In this document: positions 45,240 to 53,598 of the stretch, piece by piece
Layout: every line of letters begins with the position of its first letter
How positions within the stretch are numbered: the first letter of the stretch is position 1
Source of the DNA: Hyphomonadaceae bacterium BL14
GTDB taxonomy: Bacteria > Pseudomonadota > Alphaproteobacteria > Caulobacterales > Maricaulaceae
Assembly (NCBI GenBank): GCA_027627705.1
Contig: CP091242.1
Span: 422,076 to 486,075, forward strand
Length of the DNA stretch: 64,000 nt
Reading direction: 5' to 3'
The notes under the pieces: model-generated
Told to the model about the DNA's origin: nothing
The model's database searches: none
Seen by the model: the letters and a program-made list of their open reading frames with translations, nothing else
Made by a program: the position numbers and the translations under genes

Positions 45240-47756
45240 ATGAGACTGTTGAGCTTTGGCAATGCGCTTCGGGCCCTGGTCTGGGGCGGCGTGGCGGTAT
45301 GCGTGCTGGGCGTTATCGGCCTGGTCGCCTCAGCGGTCTATGTGGTGCGCGTCACCGCCGACCTTCCCGACTATGAGCAGCTGGCCGAGTACGAGCCGGC
45401 CATCATGAGCCGGGTTCATGCCGGCGATGGCCTGCTGATCGCCGAGTATGCGCGCGAACACCGTGTGTTCGTGCCAATCGAGAATATTCCCCCCGAGGTG
45501 ATCAGCGCCTTTCTCTCGGCCGAAGACCGCAGCTTCTACCAGCATGGCGGGCTGGATTTCACCGGCATCGTGCGCGCGGCTATCGCCAATATCGGCAATT
45601 ATCTGGGCGGGCGCCGGCTGGAAGGCGCGTCAACCATCACCCAGCAGGTGGCCAAGAACTTCCTTTTGACGTCCGAGCAGGTGCTCGGCCGCAAGGTGCG
45701 CGAAATGGTGCTGGCGCGGCGCATGGAGCGCGCGTTCACCAAGGACCAGATCCTCGAGCTCTATCTCAATGAAATCTATCTGGGCAATCGCGCCTATGGC
45801 GTGGCGGCGGCGGCGCTGAACTATTTCGACAAGTCGCTGGACGAGCTGGAACTGCACGAGATCGCCTATCTGGCCACCCTGCCCAAAGGCCCCAATAATT
45901 ATCACCCCGAGCGGCGCACCGAAGCGGCGGTCGGCCGGCGTAACTGGGTGCTCTCGCGCATGGCCGCCAATGGCTATATCACCGGGGCGAGCGCGGAAGC
46001 GGCGGCCCGTCTGCCGCTGGAGGCGACCACGCGCCTGGCCGGCGAGACCTATCTGGCAGCGGAGTATTTCGTTGAGCAGGTGCGCCGCGACGTGTTCAAC
46101 CGGTATGGTGATGCGCAGATCTATGAGGGCGGATTGTCCATCCGCACCACGCTGGATACCCGCATGCAGCTGGCCGCGCGCCGGGCGCTGCGCGACGGGC
46201 TGGAAACCTATGACTGCCGGCACGGGTTCCGGGGGCCGCTGACCCAGTTTGAAGAGTTTGACGATTGGCCGGCGCGCCTGGCGGGCGTGCGCCCGCCCGC
46301 CGATATCGACGCCGAATGGTCCATCGCGCTGGTGCTGGAAGTCAATGAGCGCGAGGCGCTGATCGGGTTCGCCGACCGTACGCGCGGGCGCATCCCGCTC
46401 TACGCGCTGAGCTGGGCGCGCACGCCATCGCGTGATCGCGAAACCGGCATGCCGCGCCTGGGGCCGGCCATCTCGCGCGCCGATGCGGCGCTGACCATGG
46501 GCGACGTGGTGCTGGTCGAACGTCTGACCGCCGAGGACGCGCCCGGAGAGACCGTGGCCGAGGATCATTACGGTCTGCGCCAGATCCCCGAAGTCAATGG
46601 CGGCATTCTGGCCATGGATCCGTTCACGGGCCGGGTGCTGGCCATGGTGGGCGGGTATTCCTTTGCCCAGAGCCAGTTCAACCGCGCCGTACAGGCGCGC
46701 CGCCAGCCAGGATCGGCCTTCAAGCCCTTCGTCTACGCGGCTGCGCTGGAGAACGGATATACCCCGGTCTCGATCATCCTGGATGCGCCCTTTGTGGCGT
46801 CGGGCGACGCGGAGATGCGCTTTTACCGCCCGACCAATTATTCCGACGTGTTCTACGGCCCCTCCACGCTGCGGCGCGGACTGGAGCTGTCGCGTAACGT
46901 GATGACCGTGCGTCTGGCCCAGGACATGGGCATGAGCCCGGTGACCGATTTGTCGCGCCGCTTCGGCATCTATGATGATTTGCAGCCCACCCTGGCCATG
47001 TCGCTGGGTGCCGGTGAAACGACGCTGATGGATCTGGTTGGTGCCTACGGCGCGCTGGTCAATGGCGGACGGCTGGTGGAGCCGTCCATTCTCGACCGCG
47101 TGCAGGACCGCACCGGACGGACGATCTGGGTCGCGGATGAACGCGACTGCCCCGGCTGCGACGCGGATGCGTGGGACCGCTCCCTCAGCGAGCCTCAGCT
47201 GGCACCGCTCGGCGAGGACGCCGTTGATCCGGTCGTCGCCTATCAGGTCGTCAGTATGCTGGAAGGGGCCGTGGCGCGCGGCACCGGCACTGCGCTGCGT
47301 GCGCTGGGCCGTCCCCTGGCTGGCAAGACCGGCACCACCAACGAGTTTCGCGACGCCTGGTTCGTCGGCTTCAGCCCGGATCTGATTGTCGGGGTCTATG
47401 TCGGCTTCGACACGCCCGTGCCGCTGGGGCAGGGCGAGGCGGGCGGCGTGCTGGCAGCACCGATCGCGCGTGACTTCCTGCGCCCGGCGCTGGAGGGCTA
47501 TGCCGTTTCCAACTTCCGCCTGCCCGATGGCGTCAGCCTGGCACCGGTCAATCGGGATACGGGCGAACCGTCAGCCCTGGGCCGGCCCGGCGTCATCCTG
47601 GAGGCCTTCCGTCCCGGCACCGAGCCGCGCCGCGGCGCCAGCTCGGCCGAAGAGGCGCTGAGCTTCGGCTTTGGCGCGCTCGGCGGGACTGCGGCCGACC
47701 GGCGCGCGCCCGATGACGAGGACGATGAAGAGGATGAGCTGGGCGGGTTGTATTGA
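45240..47756 (+). CDS. mrcA: Penicillin-binding protein 1A, bifunctional
   Basis: Membrane-anchored peptidoglycan glycosyltransferase and transpeptidase. The 838-aa protein has an N-terminal membrane helix (about residues 13-38), the GT51 motifs EDRSFYQHGGLD (near 97), GASTITQQVAKNF and RKVREMVLARRMER, then the transpeptidase with SAFKPF (SxxK near 490), SRN and the KTGTT box near 695. An extra OB-like segment lies between the domains (about 325-440), as in other PBP1A proteins. The acidic tail DDEDDEEDELGGLY is unusual but harmless. The ATG follows GAGGG by 4 nt. Confidence 0.95.
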   Translation: MRLLSFGNALRALVWGGVAVCVLGVIGLVASAVYVVRVTADLPDYEQLAEYEPAIMSRVHAGDGLLIAEYAREHRVFVPIENIPPEVISAFLSAEDRSFYQHGGLDFTGIVRAAIANIGNYLGGRRLEGASTITQQVAKNFLLTSEQVLGRKVREMVLARRMERAFTKDQILELYLNEIYLGNRAYGVAAAALNYFDKSLDELELHEIAYLATLPKGPNNYHPERRTEAAVGRRNWVLSRMAANGYITGASAEAAARLPLEATTRLAGETYLAAEYFVEQVRRDVFNRYGDAQIYEGGLSIRTTLDTRMQLAARRALRDGLETYDCRHGFRGPLTQFEEFDDWPARLAGVRPPADIDAEWSIALVLEVNEREALIGFADRTRGRIPLYALSWARTPSRDRETGMPRLGPAISRADAALTMGDVVLVERLTAEDAPGETVAEDHYGLRQIPEVNGGILAMDPFTGRVLAMVGGYSFAQSQFNRAVQARRQPGSAFKPFVYAAALENGYTPVSIILDAPFVASGDAEMRFYRPTNYSDVFYGPSTLRRGLELSRNVMTVRLAQDMGMSPVTDLSRRFGIYDDLQPTLAMSLGAGETTLMDLVGAYGALVNGGRLVEPSILDRVQDRTGRTIWVADERDCPGCDADAWDRSLSEPQLAPLGEDAVDPVVAYQVVSMLEGAVARGTGTALRALGRPLAGKTGTTNEFRDAWFVGFSPDLIVGVYVGFDTPVPLGQGEAGGVLAAPIARDFLRPALEGYAVSNFRLPDGVSLAPVNRDTGEPSALGRPGVILEAFRPGTEPRRGASSAEEALSFGFGALGGTAADRRAPDDEDDEEDELGGLY

Positions 47757-47817
47757 CGGCGCCCAGCCGGTATCCCGCCCATCCATTGCGTCCATCGCCG
47801 ATCAGGAACCCCTCGCC

Positions 47818-48937
47818 ATGCGCGCTGAAATCGCCGAACTGAAACTGGCCATCGAACAGTCCACCCTCCTGCTGCGGAGGCGTCTTTGACTGGGATACTG
47901 CCAGTAAACGCCTCGACGAACTGAACGCCCGCGCCGAAGACCCCTCGCTCTGGGACAAGCCTGAACAGGCCCAGACGCTGATGCGTGAGCGCAACCGGCT
48001 GGACGCCGCGATCCGCGAGGTCCGCGAGATCGAGTCCGAGCTGTCGGACAATATCGAAGTGGCCGAGATGGCCGAGGCCGAAGGCGAAGAAGAGCTGTAC
48101 GAAGAGGCGCTCTCGGCGCTGCGTCAGCTGTCCAGGCGGGCGGGCAAGGCCGAGCTGCAGGCCTTGCTGTCGGGCGAGGCCGACGCCAATGACTGCTATG
48201 TGGAAATCCACCCGGGCGCGGGCGGCACCGAGGCCCAGGACTGGGCCGAGATGATGTCGCGCATGTACACGCGCTGGGCGGAGAAATCGGGCTACAAGGT
48301 CGAGGTGATTGATTATCAGGCGGGCGACGAGGCGGGGCTGAAATCGGTCACACTGCTGGTCAAGGGCGAGAATGCCTATGGCTGGCTGAAGACCGAGGCC
48401 GGCGTGCACCGGCTGGTGCGCATTTCGCCCTATGACAGCTCGGGCCGGCGCCATACCAGCTTTGCCAGTGTCTGGTCCTATCCGCTGGTGGATGACACCA
48501 TCAATATCGAGATCCTCGACAAGGATGTGCGCACGGACACCTACCGGGCATCAGGCTCGGGCGGCCAGCACATCAACAAGACCGACTCGGCCGTGCGCCT
48601 GACCCATATTCCCACCGGCATCGCCGTGGCGTGCCAGTCGGAGCGCTCCCAGCACAAGAACCGGGCCAAGGCCTGGGACATGCTGCGCGCACGCCTGTAT
48701 GAGCAGGAATTGCAGAAGCGGGAGGCGGCCGCGCAGGCCGAGGCCGATTCCAAGAGCGATATCGGCTGGGGCCACCAGATCCGCTCCTATGTCCTGCAGC
48801 CCTATCAGATGGTCAAGGATCTGCGCACGCAGGTGGAAACGTCCGATACCCAGGGCGTTCTGGACGGTGATCTCGATCCGTTCATGGCGGCGGCGCTGGC
48901 CGCGCGTGTCGGCGTGGAAGACGCGCCGGACACCTGA
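47818..48937 (+). CDS. prfB: Peptide chain release factor 2, with programmed +1 frameshift
   Basis: Ends translation at UGA and UAA. The gene is read as 47818-47886 then 47888-48937, giving 372 aa. The first frame ([13 protein letters not shown]...RRRL) stops at TGA 47887-47889; slipping one base forward at CTT-T joins it to [22 protein letters not shown], the normal RF2 N-terminus. The peptidyl-tRNA hydrolysis motif GGQ lies in [21 protein letters not shown]. Low RF2 makes the ribosome pause at TGA and shift, the standard autoregulation. It follows mrcA by 61 bp and ends at a terminator shared with the bactofilin gene. Confidence 0.96.
47876..47890 (+). promoter_or_regulatory. RF2 programmed frameshift site
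   Basis: GGAGG (internal Shine-Dalgarno-like, 47876-47880), a 3-nt spacer CGT, then CTT TGA C. This is the same arrangement and spacing as the E. coli prfB shift site. The in-frame TGA is at 47887-47889. Confidence 0.95.
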
Positions 48938-48940
48938 CGC

Positions 48941-48976
48941 AAAAAAACCGGGCGCGTGTGGCACGCGCCCGGTCTT
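48941..48976. terminator. Terminator between convergent prfB and the bactofilin gene
   Basis: A perfect 12-bp stem ACCGGGCGCGTG / CACGCGCCCGGT with a 3-nt loop. Seven A residues on the left make a strong T-tract for minus-strand (bactofilin) transcripts; the right side (CTTGCC) is weaker for prfB. Confidence 0.9.
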
Positions 48977-49003
48977 GCCTCATCTCACGATGATATCGGG
49001 TGT

Positions 49004-49588
49004 TCAGAGCTTCGGCGCTGTTGCACCGGACGAGGGCGGCGGCGCGGCCGGTGTGGCCGGCTTGCCGAACGCGGATGTCTGGGGCTGGGACGGCCCATCG
49101 GACTTCGGTGCCGCGGATGCGCCAGCCGGCGAGGCGGTCTCGTTGCGGGCCGGTGCCGAACGGGCCGTGCCCTTGTCGGTCATCGGATCGGTGGAGCGGC
49201 GGCAATGGCCGTCGAAGAACGCGCCGCTTTCAATGGACAGCGTGGCATGGATCACATCGCCCTCGACGCGGGCGGTGGAGGCCAGCTGCACCTGGCGGGC
49301 GCGGACAGAGCCCTGAACGCGGCCGCGGATCACCACGGTCTCGGCAACCACTTCGCCCTTCACATTGGCTTCCTCGCCAATGGTCAGCGAGCCGGCGCGC
49401 ACATCGCCCTCGACCGTGCCGTCCAGCTGGACTTCGCCCTCGGACATAATCGAGCCGTGCACGACCAGATCGGCGCTCAGAATGGAGGGGGCTTTGCTTT
49501 TCATGGAGGACGACCTCTTGGACGGGGCCGGCGGCTGGAAGCCGGCGTCTGGGGCTGCGGCTGGTGGAGAGTCTTTTTTAGTGAACAT
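49004..49588 (-). CDS. Bactofilin
   Basis: Polymer-forming cytoskeletal protein, usually guiding localised peptidoglycan synthesis, stalks or cell shape. The 194-aa protein has a polar N-terminus (MFTKKDSPPAAAPDAG), a beta-helix core at about residues 35-120 with repeated short turns (GSIMSEGEVQLDGTVEGDVRAGSLTIGEEA and following), and a long Pro/Ala/Ser-rich tail of about 70 residues, longer than in many bactofilins. Its first 11 bp overlap the M23 peptidase gene, so the two are translationally coupled; this pairing is widely conserved. No catalytic site. Confidence 0.92.
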   Translation of the reverse strand: MFTKKDSPPAAAPDAGFQPPAPSKRSSSMKSKAPSILSADLVVHGSIMSEGEVQLDGTVEGDVRAGSLTIGEEANVKGEVVAETVVIRGRVQGSVRARQVQLASTARVEGDVIHATLSIESGAFFDGHCRRSTDPMTDKGTARSAPARNETASPAGASAAPKSDGPSQPQTSAFGKPATPAAPPPSSGATAPKL

Positions 49589-50819
49589 AGCGTCCCGCTC
49601 TGATGAAATCTTCAGGGTCCACGTGCGCGCCACGGAACCAAATCTCGTAGTGGAGATGGGTCGCCGTCGAGCGGCCCGTCGAGCCCATTCCCCCCAAGCG
49701 TTGTCTGGCCTCGACGTCGTCCCCTCGGCGAACATCGATCGAGTGCAGGTGCGCAAAGCGGGTTCGGAACCCGAACCCGTGATCGACCTCCACGGTGCGA
49801 CCATAGCCTGCCCGCCATCCTGCGTAAACGACCCGGCCCGGGGCCGGCGACACAATCGGCGCCCCGCGATAGGCGGCGAAATCCGTGCCGGCGTGGAAGG
49901 CCGGGCGGCGCGAGAACGGGTCAATACGGTTGCCATAGGGGGAGGTGCGCCGGTGCGGCCCGTCTATGGGCAAAGCCAGCGGCGTCGACGTGAGCAATTG
50001 CTCCACCTGTTCAGCCTCGACCAGGCGTGCGGTGATGCGCGCGATACGGGCATTGAACGGGTCATTGAGATCCAGCCCGCCGGAAAAGACCGGTGCCTGG
50101 TCAATCGGGATAAAAGGGCCGCCTGTACCACCTTCGCCGTCCAGGGGACCGGCGCTGACCGCCTGATCCACGCGCATGCCGGTCAGGCGCAGGACCGCGC
50201 GAAGCTTCTCCAGTCTTTGCTCGGCACCTTCTTCGACCAGCGCCAGCGCCGCTTCCTGATCGGCCAGCAGGGCAGCGACCCGCTGTTCAGCCGGGTCGGC
50301 GTCGGGGTCCATGGCCAGCGCGTTGGGCGCAACCAGCGGCTCACGCGGCACCTCATCGCCCTCGGTGGCGGCCATCAGGATGCGGCCATCGTCCAGGCTC
50401 GGGCTTTCGCGTTCGCGCGTGACGGACAGGTCTTCGGCGAAATCGAGCAGGCGGCGCAGCGTGTTGGAGCGGTTCTGAAGCTCCCCGGCCGTGCGGTCAA
50501 AGGCGCTGGTGCGCGATTCCACATAGGCGATGGCGGCGGCCTCGGCGGCGCGGGCCTCGTCCAGCTGTTGCTGGTGGCGCTCGGCCAGAAGGCGGAACTC
50601 CTGGTCGACGCGGCCTTCGGCACGCGCGCTCAGCACCATGTTGACCGAGGTGATGGCCAGCCATACCGCCAGCAGGCAGACGCCGGTGATGGCCGCCATT
50701 TGCATTTCGGTGGTGATCGCAAAATACCGCACCTGACCTTCGGTGCGGTGATAGATCTGCCGGTCGGGGAAGCGCTGCTTGATATGCTCCCACGGCCCGG
50801 CCAGAAGACGTTTCACCAT
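49578..50819 (-). CDS. M23-family peptidoglycan endopeptidase, membrane-anchored (LmdC-like)
   Basis: LytM-type zinc peptidase that cuts peptidoglycan crosslinks. The 413-aa protein has about 40 cytoplasmic residues, one membrane helix (about 45-65, MAAITGVCLLAVWLAITSV), a periplasmic coiled coil (70-210) and a C-terminal M23 domain with the zinc ligands in AFHAGTDFAAY and ATHLHYEIWF. This layout matches the bactofilin-partner peptidases of Hyphomonas and Caulobacter-like bacteria. The ATG at 50819 follows GAGG by 7 nt; an in-frame start 23 codons upstream lacks such a site. The domain-bearing tail overlaps bactofilin by 11 bp. Confidence 0.92.
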   Translation of the reverse strand: MVKRLLAGPWEHIKQRFPDRQIYHRTEGQVRYFAITTEMQMAAITGVCLLAVWLAITSVNMVLSARAEGRVDQEFRLLAERHQQQLDEARAAEAAAIAYVESRTSAFDRTAGELQNRSNTLRRLLDFAEDLSVTRERESPSLDDGRILMAATEGDEVPREPLVAPNALAMDPDADPAEQRVAALLADQEAALALVEEGAEQRLEKLRAVLRLTGMRVDQAVSAGPLDGEGGTGGPFIPIDQAPVFSGGLDLNDPFNARIARITARLVEAEQVEQLLTSTPLALPIDGPHRRTSPYGNRIDPFSRRPAFHAGTDFAAYRGAPIVSPAPGRVVYAGWRAGYGRTVEVDHGFGFRTRFAHLHSIDVRRGDDVEARQRLGGMGSTGRSTATHLHYEIWFRGAHVDPEDFIRAGRYVH

Positions 50820-50874
50820 CTGCTCGCCTCGCCTTGCCTTAGCATTCCTGGTCGGCACCCTCCCACAGGCCAGC

Positions 50875-50895
50875 CACATGAAGCACATTCATGTG
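50875..50895. promoter_or_regulatory. Perfect palindrome upstream of the M23/bactofilin operon
   Basis: CACATGAA and TTCATGTG, 8-bp arms around GCACA, 56 bp upstream of the M23 start codon. It could be an operator or a leader hairpin; no regulator is identified. Confidence 0.45.
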
Positions 50896-51354
50896 ACCGT
50901 TTTCGACACACCGCATGCAATGTGTGGACCGGACGTTAAGATATTGTCGACTGTAACGCCAGCGGCCTGTCTGCGTCCTTCATCCTGCGTTCATAATGCG
51001 GGCGCGGGGCGGGTGGGACGGCGGCGGGCGATGCGCTGGCCCAGCACGAAAACCCCTTGCGCCATCAGGGGCGTAAGGGCTTCAGAGATACGAGGCGCGC
51101 GGGAGCAAGTCCGGGCCGTTATGGGGTTGTGGGCGTGTTGGAGCCCGGTAAAGGCTCCCGCGCAACGGGACGATTTACGGCGACTGAGCCTTCTTGGGGG
51201 GCAGACTTTGACCTGCGCGCTTGTCACGCAGGAGGACGCCCCCACTTTATCTGACCGCCGCCTGTTTGCTGAACCGGGGCGTTAATCCGGCCAACTCGGG
51301 ACATCCCGCTCCCCGCCCGGCCAGGACGCTCCGGACCGACCTCGCGTGCGGGAA

Positions 51355-51410
51355 GGGGGTTAGAATAGGGGCGTGCAGCGGGGAGGGGGATAAGGGTGGG
51401 GATAGGGGGG
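51355..51410 (+). repeat. G-run cluster with quadruplex potential
   Basis: Seven runs of three to six G on the plus strand; 51380-51410 alone reads G4-A-G5-ATAA-G3-T-G4-ATA-G6, fitting a quadruplex with short loops. It lies within 60-115 bp of the scpA stop, on the strand opposite that gene's transcript, which is therefore C-rich here. Confidence 0.6.
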
Positions 51411-51468
51411 CACATATCTTCAATGCGGCCGGCAAGGCTAGGTCACCCAAGCGCCCTGTCCCTGCGCA

Positions 51469-53598
51469 TTACCCCTCCAGCATCGCAATCAGATCCAGCG
51501 CGCTTTCATAGATCACTGTGCCAGGGGGATACACCGCCGCCGCGCCCATGGATTTGAGTTCGGGCACGTCTTCGGGCGGGATGACGCCGCCCACCACGAT
51601 CAGCATGTCGCCGCGGCCGTCAGCGTCGAGGGCAGCCTTGAGCGCCGGGACCAGGGTGAGGTGCCCGGCGGCCAGGGATGAGGCGGCGACCACGTGGACG
51701 TCATTCTCCACTGCCTGGCGTGCGGCTTCTTCGGGGGTCTGGAAGAGCGGGCCGATATCCACGTCCCAGCCGAGGTCGGCGAATGCGCTGGCGACGACTT
51801 TCTGACCGCGATCATGGCCGTCCTGGCCCATCTTGGCGATGAGAATGCGCGGACGGCGGCCTTCGGCCTCAGCGAACCGGTCGGCGGCGGCGCGCGCGCG
51901 GCGCACGCTCTCGTCATTGCCCGCAGCTTTCAAATACACCCCCTGGACCGAGCGGATTTCCGCCTTGTGGCGTCCGAACACGCTTTCCATGGCGTCGGAC
52001 ATCTCGCCCACCGTGGCGCGTGCGCGCGCGGCGTCAATACACGCGGCCAGAAGATTGCCGTGCGAGGCGGCGGCGCGGGTAAGCGTGTCCAGCGCGGCGC
52101 GTGTCTTGTCCGCATCGCGCTCGGAGCGCAGTTTTTCCAGCTTGTCCAGCTGCTCGGCGCGCACTTTACGATTGTCGACTTTCAGCACCGGCACGTCTTC
52201 AGGCTCGGTCAGGCGGAATTTGTTGATCCCGACAATGGTCTGAAGGCCGGAATCGATGCGCGCCTGGGTGCGCGCGGCGGCTTCCTCGATGCGCAGCTTG
52301 GGCACGCCTTCCTCGATGGCGCGGGTCATGCCGCCCAGAGAGTCGATTTCCGCAATGTGATCCAGCGCCCGGGCGGCCAGGTCATGGGTCAGGCGCTCGA
52401 CGAAGTACGAGCCGCCCCACGGATCGATGGCGTCGGTGAGATGGGCTTCGCTGGCCAGCACCAGCTGGGTGTTGCGGGCGATGCGCGCGGAGAAATCGGT
52501 AGGCAGGGCCAGTGCCTCGTCCAGCGAATTGGTATGCAGCGACTGGGTATGGCCATCCACCGCCGCCATGGCTTCGATCGTGGTGCGCGCGACATTGTTG
52601 AACACGTCCTGCGCGGTCAGCGACCAGCCCGAGGTCTGGGAGTGGGTGCGCAGCGATAGGGATTTGTCGCTTTTGGGCGCAAAGCGCTCGCGCACCAGCC
52701 GGGCCCATAGCAGGCGAGCCGCGCGCAGCTTGGCCACCTCCATGAAATAATTCATGGAAATGCCCCAGAAGAAGGACAGGCGCGGCGCGAACGCGTCCAC
52801 ATCCAGCCCCGCCTTCACGCCTGCGGCGATGTAATCGAGCCCGTCGGCCAGGGTATAGGCGAGCTCGAGGTCCGCCGGGGCGCCGGCCTCCTGCATGTGA
52901 TAGCCGGAGATGGAGATGGAGTTGTAGCGCGGCATCTCCCTGGCGGTGAAGGCGAAGATGTCGGAGATGATCCGCATGGAGGGCGCGGGCGGGTAGATAT
53001 AGGTGTTGCGCACCATGAATTCTTTGAGGATGTCGTTCTGGATCGTGCCCGACAGCCTGGCCGCGGGCACGCCCTGCTCCTCGGCCGCCACGATATAGAG
53101 CGCCAGCACGGGCAGCACCGCGCCGTTCATGGTCATGGACACGCTCATCTGGTCCAGCGGGATGCCGTCGAACAGCTGGCGCATGTCCAGAATGCTGTCG
53201 ATGGCCACGCCGGCCATGCCCACATCGCCGATGACGCGCGGATTATCGCTGTCATAGCCGCGATGGGTGGCCAGATCGAAAGCGACCGAGAGGCCTTTTT
53301 GACCCGCCGCCAGATTGCGCCGGTAGAAGGCGTTGGAATCGGCCGCCGTGGAGAAGCCGGCATATTGGCGGATGGTCCAGGGGCGCTGGACGAACATGGT
53401 GGGGTAGGGGCCGCGATGGAACGGCACTGCGCCCGGCTTGTGATCGAGGAAATCGAGCCCCTGCACGCTCGCGCTGTCATAGACCGGCGCGATGGGCAGG
53501 CGTTCGGCGGTCTCGAACGGCGGGGCATCCACCTTCGGGGCGCGCGCGGTTTCGGGCTGGCCGAGATCGATCTTTGTGAAGTCGGGATGGCGGCTCAT
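51469..53598 (-). CDS. scpA: Methylmalonyl-CoA mutase, large (B12-binding) subunit
   Basis: Adenosylcobalamin enzyme interconverting methylmalonyl-CoA and succinyl-CoA, used in propionate and branched-chain degradation. The 709-aa protein has the TIM-barrel with [19 protein letters not shown] and the long catalytic stretch [19 protein letters not shown], and a C-terminal cobalamin domain with the DxHxxG motif in [11 protein letters not shown] (His ligand) and [11 protein letters not shown]. Its start overlaps the end of the small-subunit gene by 4 bp. Not to be confused with the condensin gene scpA. Confidence 0.97.
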   Translation of the reverse strand: MSRHPDFTKIDLGQPETARAPKVDAPPFETAERLPIAPVYDSASVQGLDFLDHKPGAVPFHRGPYPTMFVQRPWTIRQYAGFSTAADSNAFYRRNLAAGQKGLSVAFDLATHRGYDSDNPRVIGDVGMAGVAIDSILDMRQLFDGIPLDQMSVSMTMNGAVLPVLALYIVAAEEQGVPAARLSGTIQNDILKEFMVRNTYIYPPAPSMRIISDIFAFTAREMPRYNSISISGYHMQEAGAPADLELAYTLADGLDYIAAGVKAGLDVDAFAPRLSFFWGISMNYFMEVAKLRAARLLWARLVRERFAPKSDKSLSLRTHSQTSGWSLTAQDVFNNVARTTIEAMAAVDGHTQSLHTNSLDEALALPTDFSARIARNTQLVLASEAHLTDAIDPWGGSYFVERLTHDLAARALDHIAEIDSLGGMTRAIEEGVPKLRIEEAAARTQARIDSGLQTIVGINKFRLTEPEDVPVLKVDNRKVRAEQLDKLEKLRSERDADKTRAALDTLTRAAASHGNLLAACIDAARARATVGEMSDAMESVFGRHKAEIRSVQGVYLKAAGNDESVRRARAAADRFAEAEGRRPRILIAKMGQDGHDRGQKVVASAFADLGWDVDIGPLFQTPEEAARQAVENDVHVVAASSLAAGHLTLVPALKAALDADGRGDMLIVVGGVIPPEDVPELKSMGAAAVYPPGTVIYESALDLIAMLEG

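Larger units (their letters stand above)
50820..51468. other. Long intergenic region between scpA and the M23 peptidase gene
   Basis: 649 bp between two minus-strand genes with no open frame I trust. Notable content: a palindrome CACATGAA-gcaca-TTCATGTG (50875-50895) just upstream of the M23 gene; a compound hairpin GTTG...GGAGCC-cggtaaa-GGCTCC...CAAC (51126-51166); a nested hairpin with GGGGGC/GCCCCC outside and CCTGCG/CGCAGG inside (51197-51243); and a cluster of seven G-runs (51355-51410). It must hold the bactofilin operon promoter and could hold an unannotated RNA. Confidence 0.6.

Noticed and set aside
43644..50895. Shared TTCATGTG half-site in the rne-amiC palindrome and the M23 palindrome
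   Set aside because: Only eight bases are shared, with different spacing and arms; chance is likely without more examples.
50991..51245. 84-aa minus-strand frame in the scpA-M23 gap
   Set aside because: Basic, Pro/Arg/Ser-rich, begins inside one hairpin and runs through another, with no clear ribosome site. Could be revisited if ribosome profiling shows a signal.
50880..51260. 6S, tmRNA, RNase P or SRP RNA in the scpA-M23 gap
   Set aside because: The hairpins prompted the check, but none of the conserved sequences I know for these RNAs is present, and the neighbours are not those of ssrS.
50779..51285. 168-aa plus-strand frame in the same gap
   Set aside because: Starts inside the M23 gene on the other strand, mixed composition without a domain, no ribosome site.
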